A stretch of 53,480 nucleotides of DNA, taken from Psychrobacillus sp. NEAU-3TGS (lineage in GTDB: Bacteria; Bacillota; Bacilli; Bacillales_A; Planococcaceae). The notes under the pieces were generated by a model. That model saw only the letters and a list, made by a program, of their open reading frames with translations, was not told the DNA's origin and searched no databases. The position numbers and the translations under genes are program-made. This document shows, piece after piece, positions 39,539 through 49,982 of the stretch (within the stretch, counting starts at the first letter, position 1; each line of letters starts with the position of its first letter). Location: assembly GCF_029955155.1 (NCBI RefSeq), contig NZ_JAPNOZ010000002.1:1-53480 (forward strand), written 5' to 3'.

Positions 39539-41539
39539 ATGAATCGAGCATTGCGCTACGCTATATTATACTTATTGATATTCTTTGTAATTGTTGGGAT
39601 ATTTGCGACCTTTAATTCGGGCAATCAACCAACTAAAAATATTCGTTATGACGAATTTATGACTTCTCTTGCAAATGGAGAAGTAACAAGCTTTAGTATG
39701 CAGCCTGAACAAGGAGTTTATTTTGTTGAAGGTAAAATGAAGGGCTATGAAGAAGGGGAAACTTTCTTAACAAAGCTTCCATATAATTTTGAACAAGCAC
39801 AAAGCAAAGTTTTAACGTTAGCGGAAACAAATGGAGTTCAAGTTGAAGTCGTAGAAGCTCCGAAAACGAGTGGTTGGGTTCAATTTTTCACTGGATTGTT
39901 ACCGTTTCTAATCATCATTATTTTATTCTTCTTCTTACTTAGTCAATCACAAGGCGGTGGTAACCGTGTGATGAACTTCGGTAAGAGTAAGGCGAAATTA
40001 TATGATAACGAAAAGAAAAAAGTAAGGTTTACAGATGTTGCTGGTGCAGATGAAGAAAAAGCTGAACTAGTAGAAGTAGTAGATTTCTTAAAAGATCCGC
40101 GTAAGTTTGTGGAAATTGGAGCACGTATTCCAAAAGGGATTTTGTTAGTAGGTCCACCGGGTACTGGTAAAACATTGCTTGCTCGTGCTGTTGCAGGAGA
40201 AGCTGGCGTACCGTTCTTCTCTATTAGTGGATCGGACTTCGTTGAGATGTTTGTCGGTGTCGGTGCATCTCGTGTGCGTGACTTGTTCGAAAATGCGAAG
40301 AAGAATGCACCGTGTATTATTTTTATCGATGAAATTGATGCGGTAGGTCGTCAACGTGGAGCTGGTCTTGGTGGTGGGCACGATGAGCGTGAACAAACAC
40401 TTAACCAATTGCTAGTTGAAATGGATGGTTTCGGTGCAAACGAAGGTATTATTATTATCGCTGCAACGAACAGACCGGATATTTTAGACCCAGCACTTCT
40501 TCGTCCAGGTCGTTTTGACCGCCAAATTACTGTAGGTCGTCCGGATGTTAAAGGACGTGAAGCGGTACTTAAAGTACATGCTCGTAATAAACCACTGGAT
40601 GACTCAGTAGATTTAAAAGCAATTGCACAACGTACACCAGGATTCTCTGGTGCAGATTTAGAAAACTTGTTAAACGAAGCGGCACTTGTAGCTGCTAGAC
40701 GTAATAAGAAAAAAGTAGATATGAGTGATATTGATGAAGCGACAGACCGCGTCATCGCAGGTCCTGCTAAGTCAGGTAAAGTCATTTCTAAAAAAGAACG
40801 CAATATTGTTGCATTCCATGAAGCGGGACACGTAGTAATCGGATTAACACTAGATGATGCGGAAATCGTTCATAAAGTAACTATCGTTCCTCGTGGTCAA
40901 GCTGGTGGATATGCAGTAATGTTGCCGAAAGAAGATCGTTACTTCATGACAAAGCCAGAGTTACTTGATAAAGTAGCGGGATTATTAGGTGGTCGAGTAG
41001 CGGAGGATATTACATTTGGTGAAGTATCCACTGGTGCACACAATGACTTCCAACGTGCTACTGGAATAGTAAGAAGTATGGTTACGGAATATGGTATGAG
41101 TGACAAACTTGGTCCAATGCAATTCGGTCAAGCACAAGGAGGAAACGTCTTCCTTGGACGTGACTTTAACTCTGAACAAAACTACTCGGATAAAATTGCT
41201 TACGAAATTGACCAAGAAATGCAAACAATGATTAAAGAGCAATATGAGCGAACAAAACAGATCTTAACGGAAAGACGCGAATTATTAAATTTAATCGCCA
41301 ATACGTTATTAGAAGTAGAGACACTCGATGCTGCTCAGATCAAGCATTTAGAGGAGCATGGAACGCTTCCTGAGAGACCTTATGAACAAGCGAACAAGGA
41401 AGCAGAAGTGAATCTTAAAAAAGAAGAAACAACTGATTCGGTAGGAGCTCCAGCAGATCCATCTACTGGCGACTTGCCAAAAGAAGAAGGTCCTGCGAGC
41501 ATACCAGATAACGCAATTCAAGAAGAACGTAGAGATTAA
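39539..41539 (+). CDS. ftsH: ATP-dependent zinc metalloprotease FtsH
   Basis: Membrane-bound AAA protease, 666 aa. Two membrane helices lie at about residues 7-25 and 112-135, with the extracytoplasmic domain between them. The AAA domain has Walker A GPPGTGKT (205-212), Walker B FIDEID near 263 and the second-region GRFDRQI. The protease domain has the zinc motif HEAGH at 427-431. An acidic, poorly conserved tail covers about 615-666. AGGAGG is 6 nt before this ATG; the GTG at 39524 would precede the Shine-Dalgarno and is rejected. Confidence 0.97.
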   Translation: MNRALRYAILYLLIFFVIVGIFATFNSGNQPTKNIRYDEFMTSLANGEVTSFSMQPEQGVYFVEGKMKGYEEGETFLTKLPYNFEQAQSKVLTLAETNGVQVEVVEAPKTSGWVQFFTGLLPFLIIIILFFFLLSQSQGGGNRVMNFGKSKAKLYDNEKKKVRFTDVAGADEEKAELVEVVDFLKDPRKFVEIGARIPKGILLVGPPGTGKTLLARAVAGEAGVPFFSISGSDFVEMFVGVGASRVRDLFENAKKNAPCIIFIDEIDAVGRQRGAGLGGGHDEREQTLNQLLVEMDGFGANEGIIIIAATNRPDILDPALLRPGRFDRQITVGRPDVKGREAVLKVHARNKPLDDSVDLKAIAQRTPGFSGADLENLLNEAALVAARRNKKKVDMSDIDEATDRVIAGPAKSGKVISKKERNIVAFHEAGHVVIGLTLDDAEIVHKVTIVPRGQAGGYAVMLPKEDRYFMTKPELLDKVAGLLGGRVAEDITFGEVSTGAHNDFQRATGIVRSMVTEYGMSDKLGPMQFGQAQGGNVFLGRDFNSEQNYSDKIAYEIDQEMQTMIKEQYERTKQILTERRELLNLIANTLLEVETLDAAQIKHLEEHGTLPERPYEQANKEAEVNLKKEETTDSVGAPADPSTGDLPKEEGPASIPDNAIQEERRD

Positions 41540-41547
41540 TAGAATGG

Positions 41548-41594
41548 AAAAGCTGATTGCCTGCCGCATATATGCGCGAGGTAATCAGCTTTTT
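41548..41594 (+). terminator. Intrinsic terminator after ftsH
   Basis: AAAAGCTGATTGCCT pairs with AGGTAATCAGCTTTT, with an inner CGCATATATGCG palindrome, followed by TTTTT. Confidence 0.87.
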
Positions 41595-41635
41595 CTTGCT
41601 CTAGAAACTTCAACAACAGAATGTAAGTCACTGAT

Positions 41636-42064
41636 TAGGGAAACTGCGTGGTAAAAATCTTATAATACGTCCGTTAAGATTTCCGCTCTAGGCGGAAGCT
41701 TACCGCGGGGCGGGCGGTGAGCCTCCTCGTCGCTAATGCTCCTGTGGGGTCTCACCTGTCCCGCTGATCCCGCAGGTGTCGCCGCCCTGCGCTTCAATCA
41801 ATTGAACTTGCTGACTAATCAATGGTTTTCACCCATAGAATATGCAACATAGTACTAGATTTAGTGCATCAATACAGAGTAAATAGCAAACTCTACTGGA
41901 TTGTAGTGAAAGGGTGGCGAACTCCGGCGGGAACAGTACGAGCTGAAAGCCCCGCAGGAGCGAGAGCTCCGAGGAGATTGAAGCCGTGCCCGCGGAAAGC
42001 GGCCACCCTGTAGCGGAAATCCTAGCGGATACTTCATTCAACTCTTTATGTCGCAGTTTCCCTA
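41636..42064. repeat. TIR-bounded non-coding repeat element, copy C (429 bp)
   Basis: The compact full copy. The left end is TAGGGAAACTGCGTGGTA (41636-41653) and the right end CGCAGTTTCCCTA (42052-42064), an inverted pair framed by TA. The left arm (about 41683-41812) and right arm (about 41899-42023) are inverted relative to each other. The middle is only about 85 nt. Short open frames cross it on both strands, but none has a Shine-Dalgarno or family features. It separates ftsH from coaX. Confidence 0.87.
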
Positions 42065-42127
42065 TAATGCGCAGTATACCATCCTACATCTCCTTTATTT
42101 GTCGGGATTGGCCAGGCTCCTGTGCTT

Positions 42128-42155
42128 TTGTTCTAGCTACCATATATGGTATGAT
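42128..42155 (+). promoter_or_regulatory. Candidate sigma-A promoter of coaX
   Basis: TTGTTC, a 16-nt spacer and TATGAT (42150-42155), 37 nt before the start codon. Confidence 0.5.
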
Positions 42156-42192
42156 ATTTTGGAAAACTTACTAGAGAGTTGGGACAAGTCAG

Positions 42193-42975
42193 ATGATACT
42201 TGTGTTAGATACAGGAAATACAAACATTGTTTTAGGGGTATATGAAAATGATGCATTAATCCATCATTGGCGGATGGAAACGGATCGTTTGAAAACTGAA
42301 GACGAATATGGGATGCAGGTGAAGGCGCTATTTTCACATGCAAATATTGCTTTTGAGCAAATAGAAGGAATTATCATTTCTTCTGTAGTCCCACCAATTA
42401 TGTTTTCCTTAGAGGCGATGTGTAAAAAGTACTTTGGTATAAAACCATTGATAGTAGGTCCCGGTGTTAAAACGGGCTTAAATATTAAATATGAAAATCC
42501 TCGAGAAGTGGGAGCAGATCGAATTGTAAATGCGGTTGCAGCCATACATGAATATGGTGTCCCACTTATTATTGTAGACTTTGGAACTGCAACAACCTAT
42601 TGTTATGTCAATGAAAAAGGAGACTATATGGGTGGGGCAATTGCTCCAGGTATTGGTATATCGACAGAAGCGTTGTTTACAAAAGCGAGTAAGCTTCCTC
42701 GAATTGAACTAACAAGACCGGAACACATTATTGGGAAAAATACTGTATCGGCTATGCAAGCAGGTATTGTGTATGGTTACGTAGGACAAGTCGAGGGTGT
42801 CGTGAATCGCATGAAAAAAGTATCGAAAAAAGCCCCTAAAGTTATCGCGACAGGTGGCATGGCTTCCTTGATCGGTGAGGAAACAACCGTAATGGACGTA
42901 ATCGATCCGTTCCTAACGTTAAAAGGATTGTATTTAATATATCAACGAAATATAGACGAAAGAGGTATGAGATAA
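42193..42975 (+). CDS. coaX: Type III pantothenate kinase
   Basis: Phosphorylates pantothenate in the first step of CoA synthesis; 260 aa. The ASKHA-fold motifs are [15 protein letters not shown] (residues 3-17), GADRIVNA near 106, [10 protein letters not shown] near 125-134 and APGIGIS near 152. The Shine-Dalgarno is weak (GAGAG about 15 nt upstream), but the [11 protein letters not shown] start matches the family. hslO begins at the next base after the stop. Confidence 0.94.
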   Translation: MILVLDTGNTNIVLGVYENDALIHHWRMETDRLKTEDEYGMQVKALFSHANIAFEQIEGIIISSVVPPIMFSLEAMCKKYFGIKPLIVGPGVKTGLNIKYENPREVGADRIVNAVAAIHEYGVPLIIVDFGTATTYCYVNEKGDYMGGAIAPGIGISTEALFTKASKLPRIELTRPEHIIGKNTVSAMQAGIVYGYVGQVEGVVNRMKKVSKKAPKVIATGGMASLIGEETTVMDVIDPFLTLKGLYLIYQRNIDERGMR

Positions 42976-43856
42976 ATGAATGATTATTAGTAAGAGCATT
43001 AGCTTTTGAAGGAAGCGTTCGTGCATTTGCTGTTCGGACAACAGATACAGTGGGAGAAGCTCAACGTCGTCATGAAACATGGCCAACAGCTTCAGCAGCT
43101 CTCGGAAGATCGATGACCGCTACTGTAATGATGGGTGCAATGTTAAAAGGAGAAGACAAGCTTACCGTCAAAGTAGAGGGAAATGGTCCAATTGGTCCTA
43201 TGATTATTGATAGTAATGCAAAAGGGGAAGTACGAGGATATGTTACGAACCCACAAACACATTTTGACTTGAATGAAAAAGGAAAATTAGATGTTCGTCG
43301 TGCAGTAGGAACGGAAGGTACACTCACAACAGTTAAAGATTTAGGTATGAGAGATTTCTTTACAGGGCAAGTACCCATTACTTCTGGTGAAATCGCAGAA
43401 GATTTTACTTATTATTTTGCTGTATCAGAACAAGTGCCTTCTTCTGTTGGACTGGGCGTTTTAGTTAACCCAGATAACACGATTTTAGCTGCAGGTGGAT
43501 TTATTATTCAATTAATGCCAGGTACGGACGATGAAACAATTACTATTATTGAAGAACATTTAAACAAAATGGAGCCAGTATCCAAGCTAATTGAAAAAGG
43601 ATTAACTCCTGAGGAATTACTATTTGAGATTTTAGGGAAAGAAAATGTACAAATTTTAAGTACTATGCCAGTTTCATTTGAGTGTAATTGCTCTAAAGAA
43701 AGATTTGGAAGTGCAATTATTAGCTTAGGTGAAAGCGAAATTCGGGAAATGATTGCAGAAGACGGAGGAGCAGAAGCACATTGTCATTTCTGTATGGAAA
43801 AATATAATTATTCAGTAGACGAATTGGAGTCGTTTATCGATGAAATCAACGCGTAA
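42976..43856 (+). pseudogene. hslO: Hsp33 redox chaperone, frameshifted (possible sequence error)
   Basis: Hsp33 is a holdase activated by oxidation and unfolding. ATG 42976 reads MNDY and stops. One missing T at TT 42987-42988 restores [33 protein letters not shown] and a 293-aa gene (about 291 in B. subtilis). The rest is intact, including [25 protein letters not shown] and the redox zinc centre CNC (about residues 235-237) and CHFC (about 268-271). A shorter product could start at 43050 but would lack about 25 residues of the first beta strand region. It starts directly after coaX. Confidence 0.83.
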
Positions 43857-44769
43857 TAACGAAGATTTCCATCCGAAACGGCGTTTAAAAACGAAACCAG
43901 TACTTCTTGTGCTCGGCATCTTACTACTCGGTAATCTACTGTGGTTCATCGCCTGGTTAATACCGAATGACAAGACTACTAGTGAGACAGAAGAAGTTGC
44001 TTCCGTGAATGGGAAAGCTATTACGAAAAATCAGTGGATGGCTGAAATGGAATCGATGTATGGAAAAGAAGTTTTATTAGACATGGTAAACACAGAAGTC
44101 ATGGAAGCGGCAGCTGAAAAAAACAATATTAAAGTAAGCGATGCAGAAATAGACTTGGAGCTTGCACTTATTCGTTCAACTCAAGAAGGGGGCGACACAT
44201 CATTTCAATCATTCGATGAAGAGGTGATGCGTAAAAAGGTTCGTGCAAGGTTAATTTTAGAAAAAGTATTAGCGAAAGATATTGTTATTAAGGATGCTGA
44301 TATTAAAGCATTTTATGAGAACAATAAAAACCTATACAATATACCAACTTCTTATCGTACAAGTGTTATTTATAATTCAACAGAAGCTGAAGCAAAAGAA
44401 GTATTAAAGGAACTGAAAAGTGGTTCTTCCTTTGAAGGATTAGCAAGAGAACGCTCCTCTGATGTAAGCTCAGCAAGTTTAGGTGGGGATATCGGCTATG
44501 TTGTGGAAGGCGCTGAAACAATAGACGAAGCACTGGGGAAAGCTTTACCGAAAATAGATGTGGGCAAATGGAGCGATGTTATTCCGTTAAAGGATGGTCG
44601 TTTTGCAGTAGTGCAAGTAAATAGTGTGTTCAAGGGACAGTCTTTTTCGTTTTCTGATGTAAAAGATCATATACGTAGAGAACTTGCACTAGATCAATTG
44701 CCACAATCAGTCACACAAGAAGCATTTTGGGAAGAATTTGATGCTGATTGGTTTTATAGCGAGAAATAA
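43840..44769 (+). CDS. yacD: Peptidyl-prolyl cis-trans isomerase, parvulin type (YacD)
   Basis: PrsA/SurA-like extracytoplasmic foldase, 309 aa. A basic N-terminus is followed by one membrane anchor (about residues 21-42, [22 protein letters not shown]); there is no lipobox cysteine, so it is not a lipoprotein like PrsA. A SurA-like chaperone region (about 50-155) precedes the parvulin domain (about 165-265, with [17 protein letters not shown] and LGGDIGYV). It overlaps hslO by 17 nt. Confidence 0.88.
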   Translation: MKSTRNNEDFHPKRRLKTKPVLLVLGILLLGNLLWFIAWLIPNDKTTSETEEVASVNGKAITKNQWMAEMESMYGKEVLLDMVNTEVMEAAAEKNNIKVSDAEIDLELALIRSTQEGGDTSFQSFDEEVMRKKVRARLILEKVLAKDIVIKDADIKAFYENNKNLYNIPTSYRTSVIYNSTEAEAKEVLKELKSGSSFEGLARERSSDVSSASLGGDIGYVVEGAETIDEALGKALPKIDVGKWSDVIPLKDGRFAVVQVNSVFKGQSFSFSDVKDHIRRELALDQLPQSVTQEAFWEEFDADWFYSEK

Positions 44770-44800
44770 AAGCATACTCTAAGGAGTGTGCTTTTATTTT
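44768..44800 (+). terminator. Intrinsic terminator after yacD
   Basis: AAAAGCATACTC pairs with GAGTGTGCTTTT around TAAG, followed by TTTT. Confidence 0.85.
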
Positions 44801-44810
44801 ACTACGATTA

Positions 44811-44840
44811 TTGACAATGCATCTCTAATATTGGTATGAT
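44811..44840 (+). promoter_or_regulatory. sigma-A promoter of cysK
   Basis: TTGACA (44811-44816), an 18-nt spacer and TATGAT (44835-44840). A CCTA...TAGG inverted repeat (44854-44870) lies just past the start point and could be an operator; I cannot assign it to CymR. Confidence 0.75.
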
Positions 44841-44886
44841 TAAGAAAATAAAACCTATTAACTAAGTAGGGATTAGGAGTGGAACT

Positions 44887-45810
44887 ATGACGAAGTTAGC
44901 ACAATCCGTATTAGATTTAATTGGAAAAACACCGATCGTAAAACTAAACAGAGTTACAAATCCGGAAGATGCAGAAGTTTATGTAAAACTAGAATACTTC
45001 AATCCCGGCAGTAGTGTAAAAGACCGTATTGCGTTTGCCATGATTGAAGCGGCAGAAAAAGCTGGGAAATTAAAAGAGGGTAGCACAATTATTGAACCAA
45101 CTAGTGGTAACACAGGAATAGGACTAGCGATGATCGCTGCTGCAAAAGGATATAAAGCAGTATTGGTAATGCCAGACACAATGAGCTTAGAGCGTAGAAA
45201 TCTACTTCGTGCATATGGTGCAGAACTAGTATTAACACCTGGAGCAGATGGGATGAAAGGTGCCATTGCTAAATCGGAAGAGTTGGCAAATGAAAATGGT
45301 TGGTTTATGCCACAACAATTCAATAATGAGGCAAATCCAGAAATTCACCGTTTAACTACTGGACCTGAAATTGCAGAAGCATTTGACGAATTACACGGAT
45401 TTGTTTCAGGAATTGGAACTGGTGGAACGATCACTGGTGCTGGTGGAGTATTAAAAGAAAAATTCCCTGATATTCAAGTCGTTGCAGTAGAACCAAAAGA
45501 TTCAAACGTATTATCTGGTGGTAAACCGGGTCCACATAAAATCCAAGGAATTGGAGCTGGCTTTGTTCCAAAAGTATTGGATACAGATTTATACGATTCC
45601 ATTATACAAGTATCCAATGAGGATGCTTACGAAACATCTCGCGAAGTTGCAAAGTCAGAAGGTATTTTAGGTGGAGTTTCTGCAGGAGCAGCTATTTACG
45701 CGGCGCTTCAACTTGCAAAAGAACTTGGCAAAGGGAAAAAAGTAGTCGCAATTATTCCTGATAACGGTGAACGTTATTTAAGTACTCCGTTATACCAATT
45801 CGAAGATTAA
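44887..45810 (+). CDS. cysK: Cysteine synthase (O-acetylserine thiol-lyase)
   Basis: PLP enzyme that makes cysteine from O-acetylserine and sulfide; 307 aa. The PLP lysine is in [11 protein letters not shown] (about residues 39-49, K45). The substrate loop is [11 protein letters not shown] (about 68-78), the phosphate-binding loop GTGGTITG near 177 and SAGA near 263. TTAGGAG precedes the ATG. It is a single gene between a strong promoter and a strong terminator. Confidence 0.96.
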   Translation: MTKLAQSVLDLIGKTPIVKLNRVTNPEDAEVYVKLEYFNPGSSVKDRIAFAMIEAAEKAGKLKEGSTIIEPTSGNTGIGLAMIAAAKGYKAVLVMPDTMSLERRNLLRAYGAELVLTPGADGMKGAIAKSEELANENGWFMPQQFNNEANPEIHRLTTGPEIAEAFDELHGFVSGIGTGGTITGAGGVLKEKFPDIQVVAVEPKDSNVLSGGKPGPHKIQGIGAGFVPKVLDTDLYDSIIQVSNEDAYETSREVAKSEGILGGVSAGAAIYAALQLAKELGKGKKVVAIIPDNGERYLSTPLYQFED

Positions 45811-45822
45811 TAAATGAAAGTG

Positions 45823-45856
45823 GAGAGGAGGCAATTATTGCTTCCTCTCTTTTTTT
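45823..45856 (+). terminator. Intrinsic terminator after cysK
   Basis: GAGAGGAGGCAA pairs with TTGCTTCCTCTC around TTA, followed by TTTTTTT. Confidence 0.9.
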
Positions 45857-45920
45857 GTGGCGAAAAGGAGTAGTTTCAAGTTAAGATGAAGGCAAACCGT
45901 TTATAGGGGGATTTGAAAAA

Positions 45921-47333
45921 GTGGAATTACAACTTCAAACGCATGCATTTCAACTATCAAAGACTGCGTTTTTTTATGGATATAAAGAAATCACAAAAGA
46001 TGAGTCCCATCATTTATTTTTTGAAAGTGGACGTGGAGGTCATTTATCCGTCGCGGCTTGGAATCCGCTAGCTGTGACTAGGTCCACGGAAACTGGATTA
46101 CATATTGAGTGGAGAGATGGAAAGGTAGAAGAACGCGAAGGAGAAGCGCTTGCGGAGTTAGAAAAGCTAGTTTCTTCTTATAAATTGCCTTTTCAAGAAA
46201 ATTTGCCGGATTTCCAAGGTGGAGCTGCTGGTTTTATTAGCTATGATTATGCAAGGAAAATAGAAGTGCTACCGACAATAGCGGATGATGATTTACATAT
46301 TCCGGATATTTACTTTTATTTATTTGACGTTTGGGCAGTATTAGACGTTGAAAGGGAAGTTGTTACACTGATGAAGCTATCTACGAGTATGGTAGATTTG
46401 GTGAAATTAGAAGAACGATATAGAGCGGCTGCAGAAATGGGTCTTGCATTCAGTGTCCTTAGCTCGGGAGCTACATTGGAAGTAGCGGAAGATCATTCGA
46501 AATTACATGTATCTGTAGATTCTTTAGGATTTGAAGATGCTGTTCGAAAAGTACAGCAATATATAGCGCAAGGTGACGTTTTTCAAGTGAATTTATCCGT
46601 TCGCCAATCAAAAGAGCTGAAGGCAGAACCAATTGCTATGTACGAAGCATTGCGAGCTTTTAATCCATCTCCTTATATGGCATTTATTCATTCGCCTGAA
46701 TTTGCTGTTGTATCAGGATCCCCAGAGTTATTAGTGAAGAAAAAAGGTACAGAATTATCCACTCGTCCAATTGCAGGGACGAGACCACGTGGTAAAAATG
46801 ATGCGGAAGATATTGCTTTAGCCAATGAACTAATCGACCATGAAAAAGAGCGTGCAGAACATGTAATGCTCGTAGACTTAGAGCGAAATGATTTAGGAAA
46901 AGTATCTACATATGGAACGGTCGAAGTAGATGAGTTCATGGTAATTGAACGATATTCTCATGTGATGCATATTGTTTCCAATGTAAAAGGAACATTACGT
47001 GAAGGAGTATCGAATACGGAGATTGTACGCGCAATGTTTCCGGGTGGAACAATTACAGGTGCTCCTAAAATTCGTACAATGGAAATTATCGAAGAGCTGG
47101 AACCAGTTCGAAGAGGGATCTATACAGGATCTATTGGTTGGTTAGGATTTTCAGGTGATTTAGAGTTCAATATTGTGATTCGCACTGCATTTATTCAAGG
47201 TGGGATGGCATATATCCAAGCTGGGGCTGGTGTTGTTATTGATTCGATACCGAGTGCTGAATATGTGGAGTCATTAAATAAAGCAAAAGCAGTTTGGCAA
47301 GCAAAGGCGATGGCGGAGGGAGAAGGCAAATGA
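45921..47333 (+). CDS. pabB: Aminodeoxychorismate synthase component I
   Basis: Converts chorismate with ammonia from PabA to aminodeoxychorismate, the first step to p-aminobenzoate. The product has 470 aa. The chorismate-binding domain has [16 protein letters not shown] near residue 210, [10 protein letters not shown] near 281-290, [20 protein letters not shown] near 307-326 and the [11 protein letters not shown] motif. It reads PIAGT rather than PIKGT, as in TrpE; assignment to PabB rests on the pabB-pabA-pabC-fol order. The start is GTG after AGGGGG; the stop overlaps pabA by 4 nt. Confidence 0.92.
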   Translation: MELQLQTHAFQLSKTAFFYGYKEITKDESHHLFFESGRGGHLSVAAWNPLAVTRSTETGLHIEWRDGKVEEREGEALAELEKLVSSYKLPFQENLPDFQGGAAGFISYDYARKIEVLPTIADDDLHIPDIYFYLFDVWAVLDVEREVVTLMKLSTSMVDLVKLEERYRAAAEMGLAFSVLSSGATLEVAEDHSKLHVSVDSLGFEDAVRKVQQYIAQGDVFQVNLSVRQSKELKAEPIAMYEALRAFNPSPYMAFIHSPEFAVVSGSPELLVKKKGTELSTRPIAGTRPRGKNDAEDIALANELIDHEKERAEHVMLVDLERNDLGKVSTYGTVEVDEFMVIERYSHVMHIVSNVKGTLREGVSNTEIVRAMFPGGTITGAPKIRTMEIIEELEPVRRGIYTGSIGWLGFSGDLEFNIVIRTAFIQGGMAYIQAGAGVVIDSIPSAEYVESLNKAKAVWQAKAMAEGEGK

Positions 47334-47920
47334 TTTTAATGATTGATAACTACGATTCCTTTACATATAATCTCGTTCAATATATTGGGGAAATAGGGGT
47401 GGAAGTAAAGGTTGTTCGGAATGATGAATTAACGATTAATGATATCGAACAATTAGCACCTCAAGTCATTGTTGTCTCACCAGGACCTTGCACGCCGAAC
47501 GAAGCGGGCATAAGCTTGGAGGTCATTCCCCATTTTGCAGGCAAAATCCCCATCTTTGGTGTTTGTTTAGGGCATCAATCGATTGGACAAGCATTTGGGG
47601 GGAAAGTGATTCGTGCAAATAGATTGATGCATGGGAAAACCTCTCTAGTTTTTCATGATGGCAAAGGGGTTAATGAACAAATGCCTAATCCTTTTCATGC
47701 AACAAGATACCATTCTCTTCTCGTGGAAAAAGAGTCATTGCCAGATTGTTTGGAAGTAACATCTTGGACGGAAGAAGGAGAAATTATGGGCATACGCCAT
47801 AAAGAGTTTCCGATTGAAGGAGTGCAATATCATCCGGAGTCCATCATGACGCAAGATGGGAAAAAACTTATCAGAAACTTTATCGAAGAGCATTGCTTCC
47901 TTACAAAGGAGCAGGTATAA
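47330..47920 (+). CDS. pabA: Aminodeoxychorismate/anthranilate synthase glutaminase component
   Basis: Class I glutamine amidotransferase supplying ammonia to PabB; in B. subtilis the same subunit also serves TrpE. The product has 196 aa. The catalytic cysteine is in [12 protein letters not shown] (about residues 76-87) and the His-Glu pair is in QYHPESIMT near 166-174. The ATGA overlap with pabB sets the start; the open frame begins 36 nt earlier. AGGGAGAAGG precedes the ATG. No TRAP-like row of GAG/TAG triplets is seen around its Shine-Dalgarno. Confidence 0.94.
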   Translation: MILMIDNYDSFTYNLVQYIGEIGVEVKVVRNDELTINDIEQLAPQVIVVSPGPCTPNEAGISLEVIPHFAGKIPIFGVCLGHQSIGQAFGGKVIRANRLMHGKTSLVFHDGKGVNEQMPNPFHATRYHSLLVEKESLPDCLEVTSWTEEGEIMGIRHKEFPIEGVQYHPESIMTQDGKKLIRNFIEEHCFLTKEQV

Positions 47921-48757
47921 ATGGACGCTTGGAAGAATGGTAAGTTATATGCCAGAGATGAACTAACTATTTCTGCATATGATCATGGTTTTTTATATGG
48001 GTTAGGCTTCTTTGAAACATTTCGCACATACGATGGTCACGTGTTTTTATTTGATGAACATTGGAAGCGCCTTTGTCGTGCTTTAGCTGACTATCGTATG
48101 ACAATGCCATACGACAAAGAAACTGTTTTGGCTGCTATCTGCGCTTTAACAAAAGAAAATAATGGAGAAGATGGCTACTTTCGATTGAATATCTCGGCAG
48201 GTGTTCATGATATTGGGCTTCAGCCGTCGTATTATGAAAAGCCTACTGTGATTTTATTTCGAAAAGCTTTGCATCTTCCACCAAGAGGTACAGAGAAAAA
48301 AGCAATATGGTTGAAAACGACCCGGAATTCCCCGGAAAGTGCTTATCGTCATAAATCTCATCATTTCGCAAATAATATACAAGCGAGATTTGAAGTTGAG
48401 TCATTAGCAACACATGAAGGTGTTTTTTTGACAGCAGAGGGATATATTGCAGAGGGAGTTACTTCTAATATATTTTGGGTCAAAGATAAGAAAATCTCCA
48501 CACCATCACTTGCAACAGGAATACTCGCTGGAATAACAAGAGAATGGATTTTACATAATTTTGAAGTAGAAGAAGGCTTGTTTACGAAAGATGTATTAGA
48601 ATCGACAGATGAGGTTTTTATTACAAATGCGGTACAAGAAATTGTCCCTATTAAAGAGATAGAGGGAAGACCATTTTTAGGCAATCAAGGTCCTGTTTAC
48701 ACGGCACTACATGAAGCGTATGTAAAGTGTATTCAGGAGGAAAGGACAGTAAGATGA
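47921..48757 (+). CDS. pabC: Aminodeoxychorismate lyase
   Basis: PLP fold-type IV enzyme that releases pyruvate to give p-aminobenzoate; 278 aa (about 293 in B. subtilis). It shows YARDELTISAYDHGFLYGLGFFET (about residues 10-33), the probable PLP lysine in RHKSHHFANN near residue 145, and the EGVTSNIFWV and TNAVQEIVPI segments of the cofactor pocket. It begins one base after the pabA stop, with AAAGGAG 8 nt upstream. Confidence 0.92.
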   Translation: MDAWKNGKLYARDELTISAYDHGFLYGLGFFETFRTYDGHVFLFDEHWKRLCRALADYRMTMPYDKETVLAAICALTKENNGEDGYFRLNISAGVHDIGLQPSYYEKPTVILFRKALHLPPRGTEKKAIWLKTTRNSPESAYRHKSHHFANNIQARFEVESLATHEGVFLTAEGYIAEGVTSNIFWVKDKKISTPSLATGILAGITREWILHNFEVEEGLFTKDVLESTDEVFITNAVQEIVPIKEIEGRPFLGNQGPVYTALHEAYVKCIQEERTVR

Positions 48758-49611
48758 ATTTACAATATCATACCGGACTCTTTGAAGGTGGAGGAGTTGC
48801 ATTAGATTTTAAAAAAGAAACCATTGTGATGGGTATATTAAACGTCACTCCAGATTCTTTCTCAGATGGTGGAAAGTTTAATGAAGTAGAGGCAGCAGTT
48901 GCTCGCGCGAAGCAAATGGTTGCGGATGGAGCAAAAATCATTGACGTAGGAGGAGAGTCTACTAGACCCGGACATACGGTTATTTCTGATGAAGAGGAAA
49001 TCGCAAGGGTTGTTCCGGTCATCCAAGCTATTCGTGCAGAAGTAGATGCAGTCATATCCATTGATACGTATAAGTCTGCTGTTGCTAGGGCAGCAGTCCT
49101 TGCAGGAGCGCATGTCATTAATGATATTTGGGGTGCGAAAAGAGATCCAAAAGTAGCGGAAGTAGCTGCTGAACTAGGGGTTCCGATTATTTTAATGCAT
49201 AACCGAGATAACGAAGTATATAACGATTTCTGGTCTGAAGCTAAGCAAGACTTAGAAGAATGCATCCAAATTGCAAAATCGGCAGGGGTTCCAGACGAAC
49301 ATATTTGGCTAGACCCAGGCATTGGATTTGGAAAAACAACCGAGCAAAACATTTGGATGATGCAGCATTTAGCTGATTTAGTCGATATGGGATATCCAGT
49401 GTTATTAGCAACGTCTCGTAAACGTTTAATCGGTAATGTGTTGAATCTCCCTGTTAATGAACGAATGGAAGGTACAGGAGCAACTGTTTGTTATGGTTTG
49501 CAGCTTGGCTGCCATATGGTACGTGTGCACGATGTGAAGGAAATCGCGCGAATGACGAAAATGATGGATGTGCTGACAGGAAAACAGAAATACGAGGAAA
49601 GCGAGGGTTAA
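48754..49611 (+). CDS. sul: Dihydropteroate synthase
   Basis: Joins p-aminobenzoate to the pterin pyrophosphate and is the target of sulfonamides; 285 aa. The motifs are MGILNVTPDSFSDGGKF near residue 26, GGESTRPGH near 66, INDIWGAKRDP near 119 and DPGIGFGKTTEQN near 188. The ATGA overlap with pabC and the AGGAGG upstream set the start; the open frame begins at a GTG 27 nt earlier. It is directly coupled with the PABA genes whose product it uses. Confidence 0.95.
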   Translation: MNLQYHTGLFEGGGVALDFKKETIVMGILNVTPDSFSDGGKFNEVEAAVARAKQMVADGAKIIDVGGESTRPGHTVISDEEEIARVVPVIQAIRAEVDAVISIDTYKSAVARAAVLAGAHVINDIWGAKRDPKVAEVAAELGVPIILMHNRDNEVYNDFWSEAKQDLEECIQIAKSAGVPDEHIWLDPGIGFGKTTEQNIWMMQHLADLVDMGYPVLLATSRKRLIGNVLNLPVNERMEGTGATVCYGLQLGCHMVRVHDVKEIARMTKMMDVLTGKQKYEESEG

Positions 49612-49616
49612 TTATA

Positions 49617-49982
49617 ATGGATTATATTCATTTAAATGACTTAGAGTTTTATGGATATCATGGCGCGCTAGCAGAAGAAACAAAGCTTGGTCAAATCTTT
49701 CGGGTAACGATTACGTTAGCGTGTGATTTAAAAAAAGCAGGCGAAACCGATAACTTAGTTGAAACGATTAACTATGCGGAAGTTTTTGAATTGTGTAAGG
49801 AAATTGTAGAAGGGAAACCTTTTTTATTGATAGAAGCAGTTGCAGAGAAAATTGCATCACGTATTTTAGAAGACTATAAAACAAAAGTTAGTGGATGTCG
49901 CATTCAGCTAGTGAAGCCTAATCCGCCGATAGCAGGACATTATGCTTCGGTTGCAGTGGATATTACAAGAGGTTCACTATGA
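49617..49982 (+). CDS. folB: Dihydroneopterin aldolase
   Basis: Cleaves dihydroneopterin to hydroxymethyl-dihydropterin; 121 aa. Family features are DLEFYGYHGALAEETKLGQIF (about residues 8-28), the catalytic lysine region in VKPNPPIAGHYASVAVDI at the C-terminus, and E-A-V-A-E-K-I near residue 73. ATG 49617 is chosen from MDYIHLNDLEFYG; the longer open frame runs inside sul. GCGAGGG lies about 10 nt upstream. Confidence 0.94.
   Translation: MDYIHLNDLEFYGYHGALAEETKLGQIFRVTITLACDLKKAGETDNLVETINYAEVFELCKEIVEGKPFLLIEAVAEKIASRILEDYKTKVSGCRIQLVKPNPPIAGHYASVAVDITRGSL

Noticed and set aside
41822..42245. Short open frames on both strands in the ftsH-coaX gap
   Set aside because: They lie within repeat element C and run into coaX out of frame; similar frames are not kept in copies A and B.
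44848..44875. CymR operator before cysK
   Set aside because: Only a short CCTA/TAGG inverted repeat is present; it does not clearly match the longer CymR motif as I know it, so it is mentioned with the promoter only.
47300..47330. TRAP-binding site before pabA
   Set aside because: Only two or three G-rich triplets are present, not the long row of spaced GAG/TAG triplets needed.
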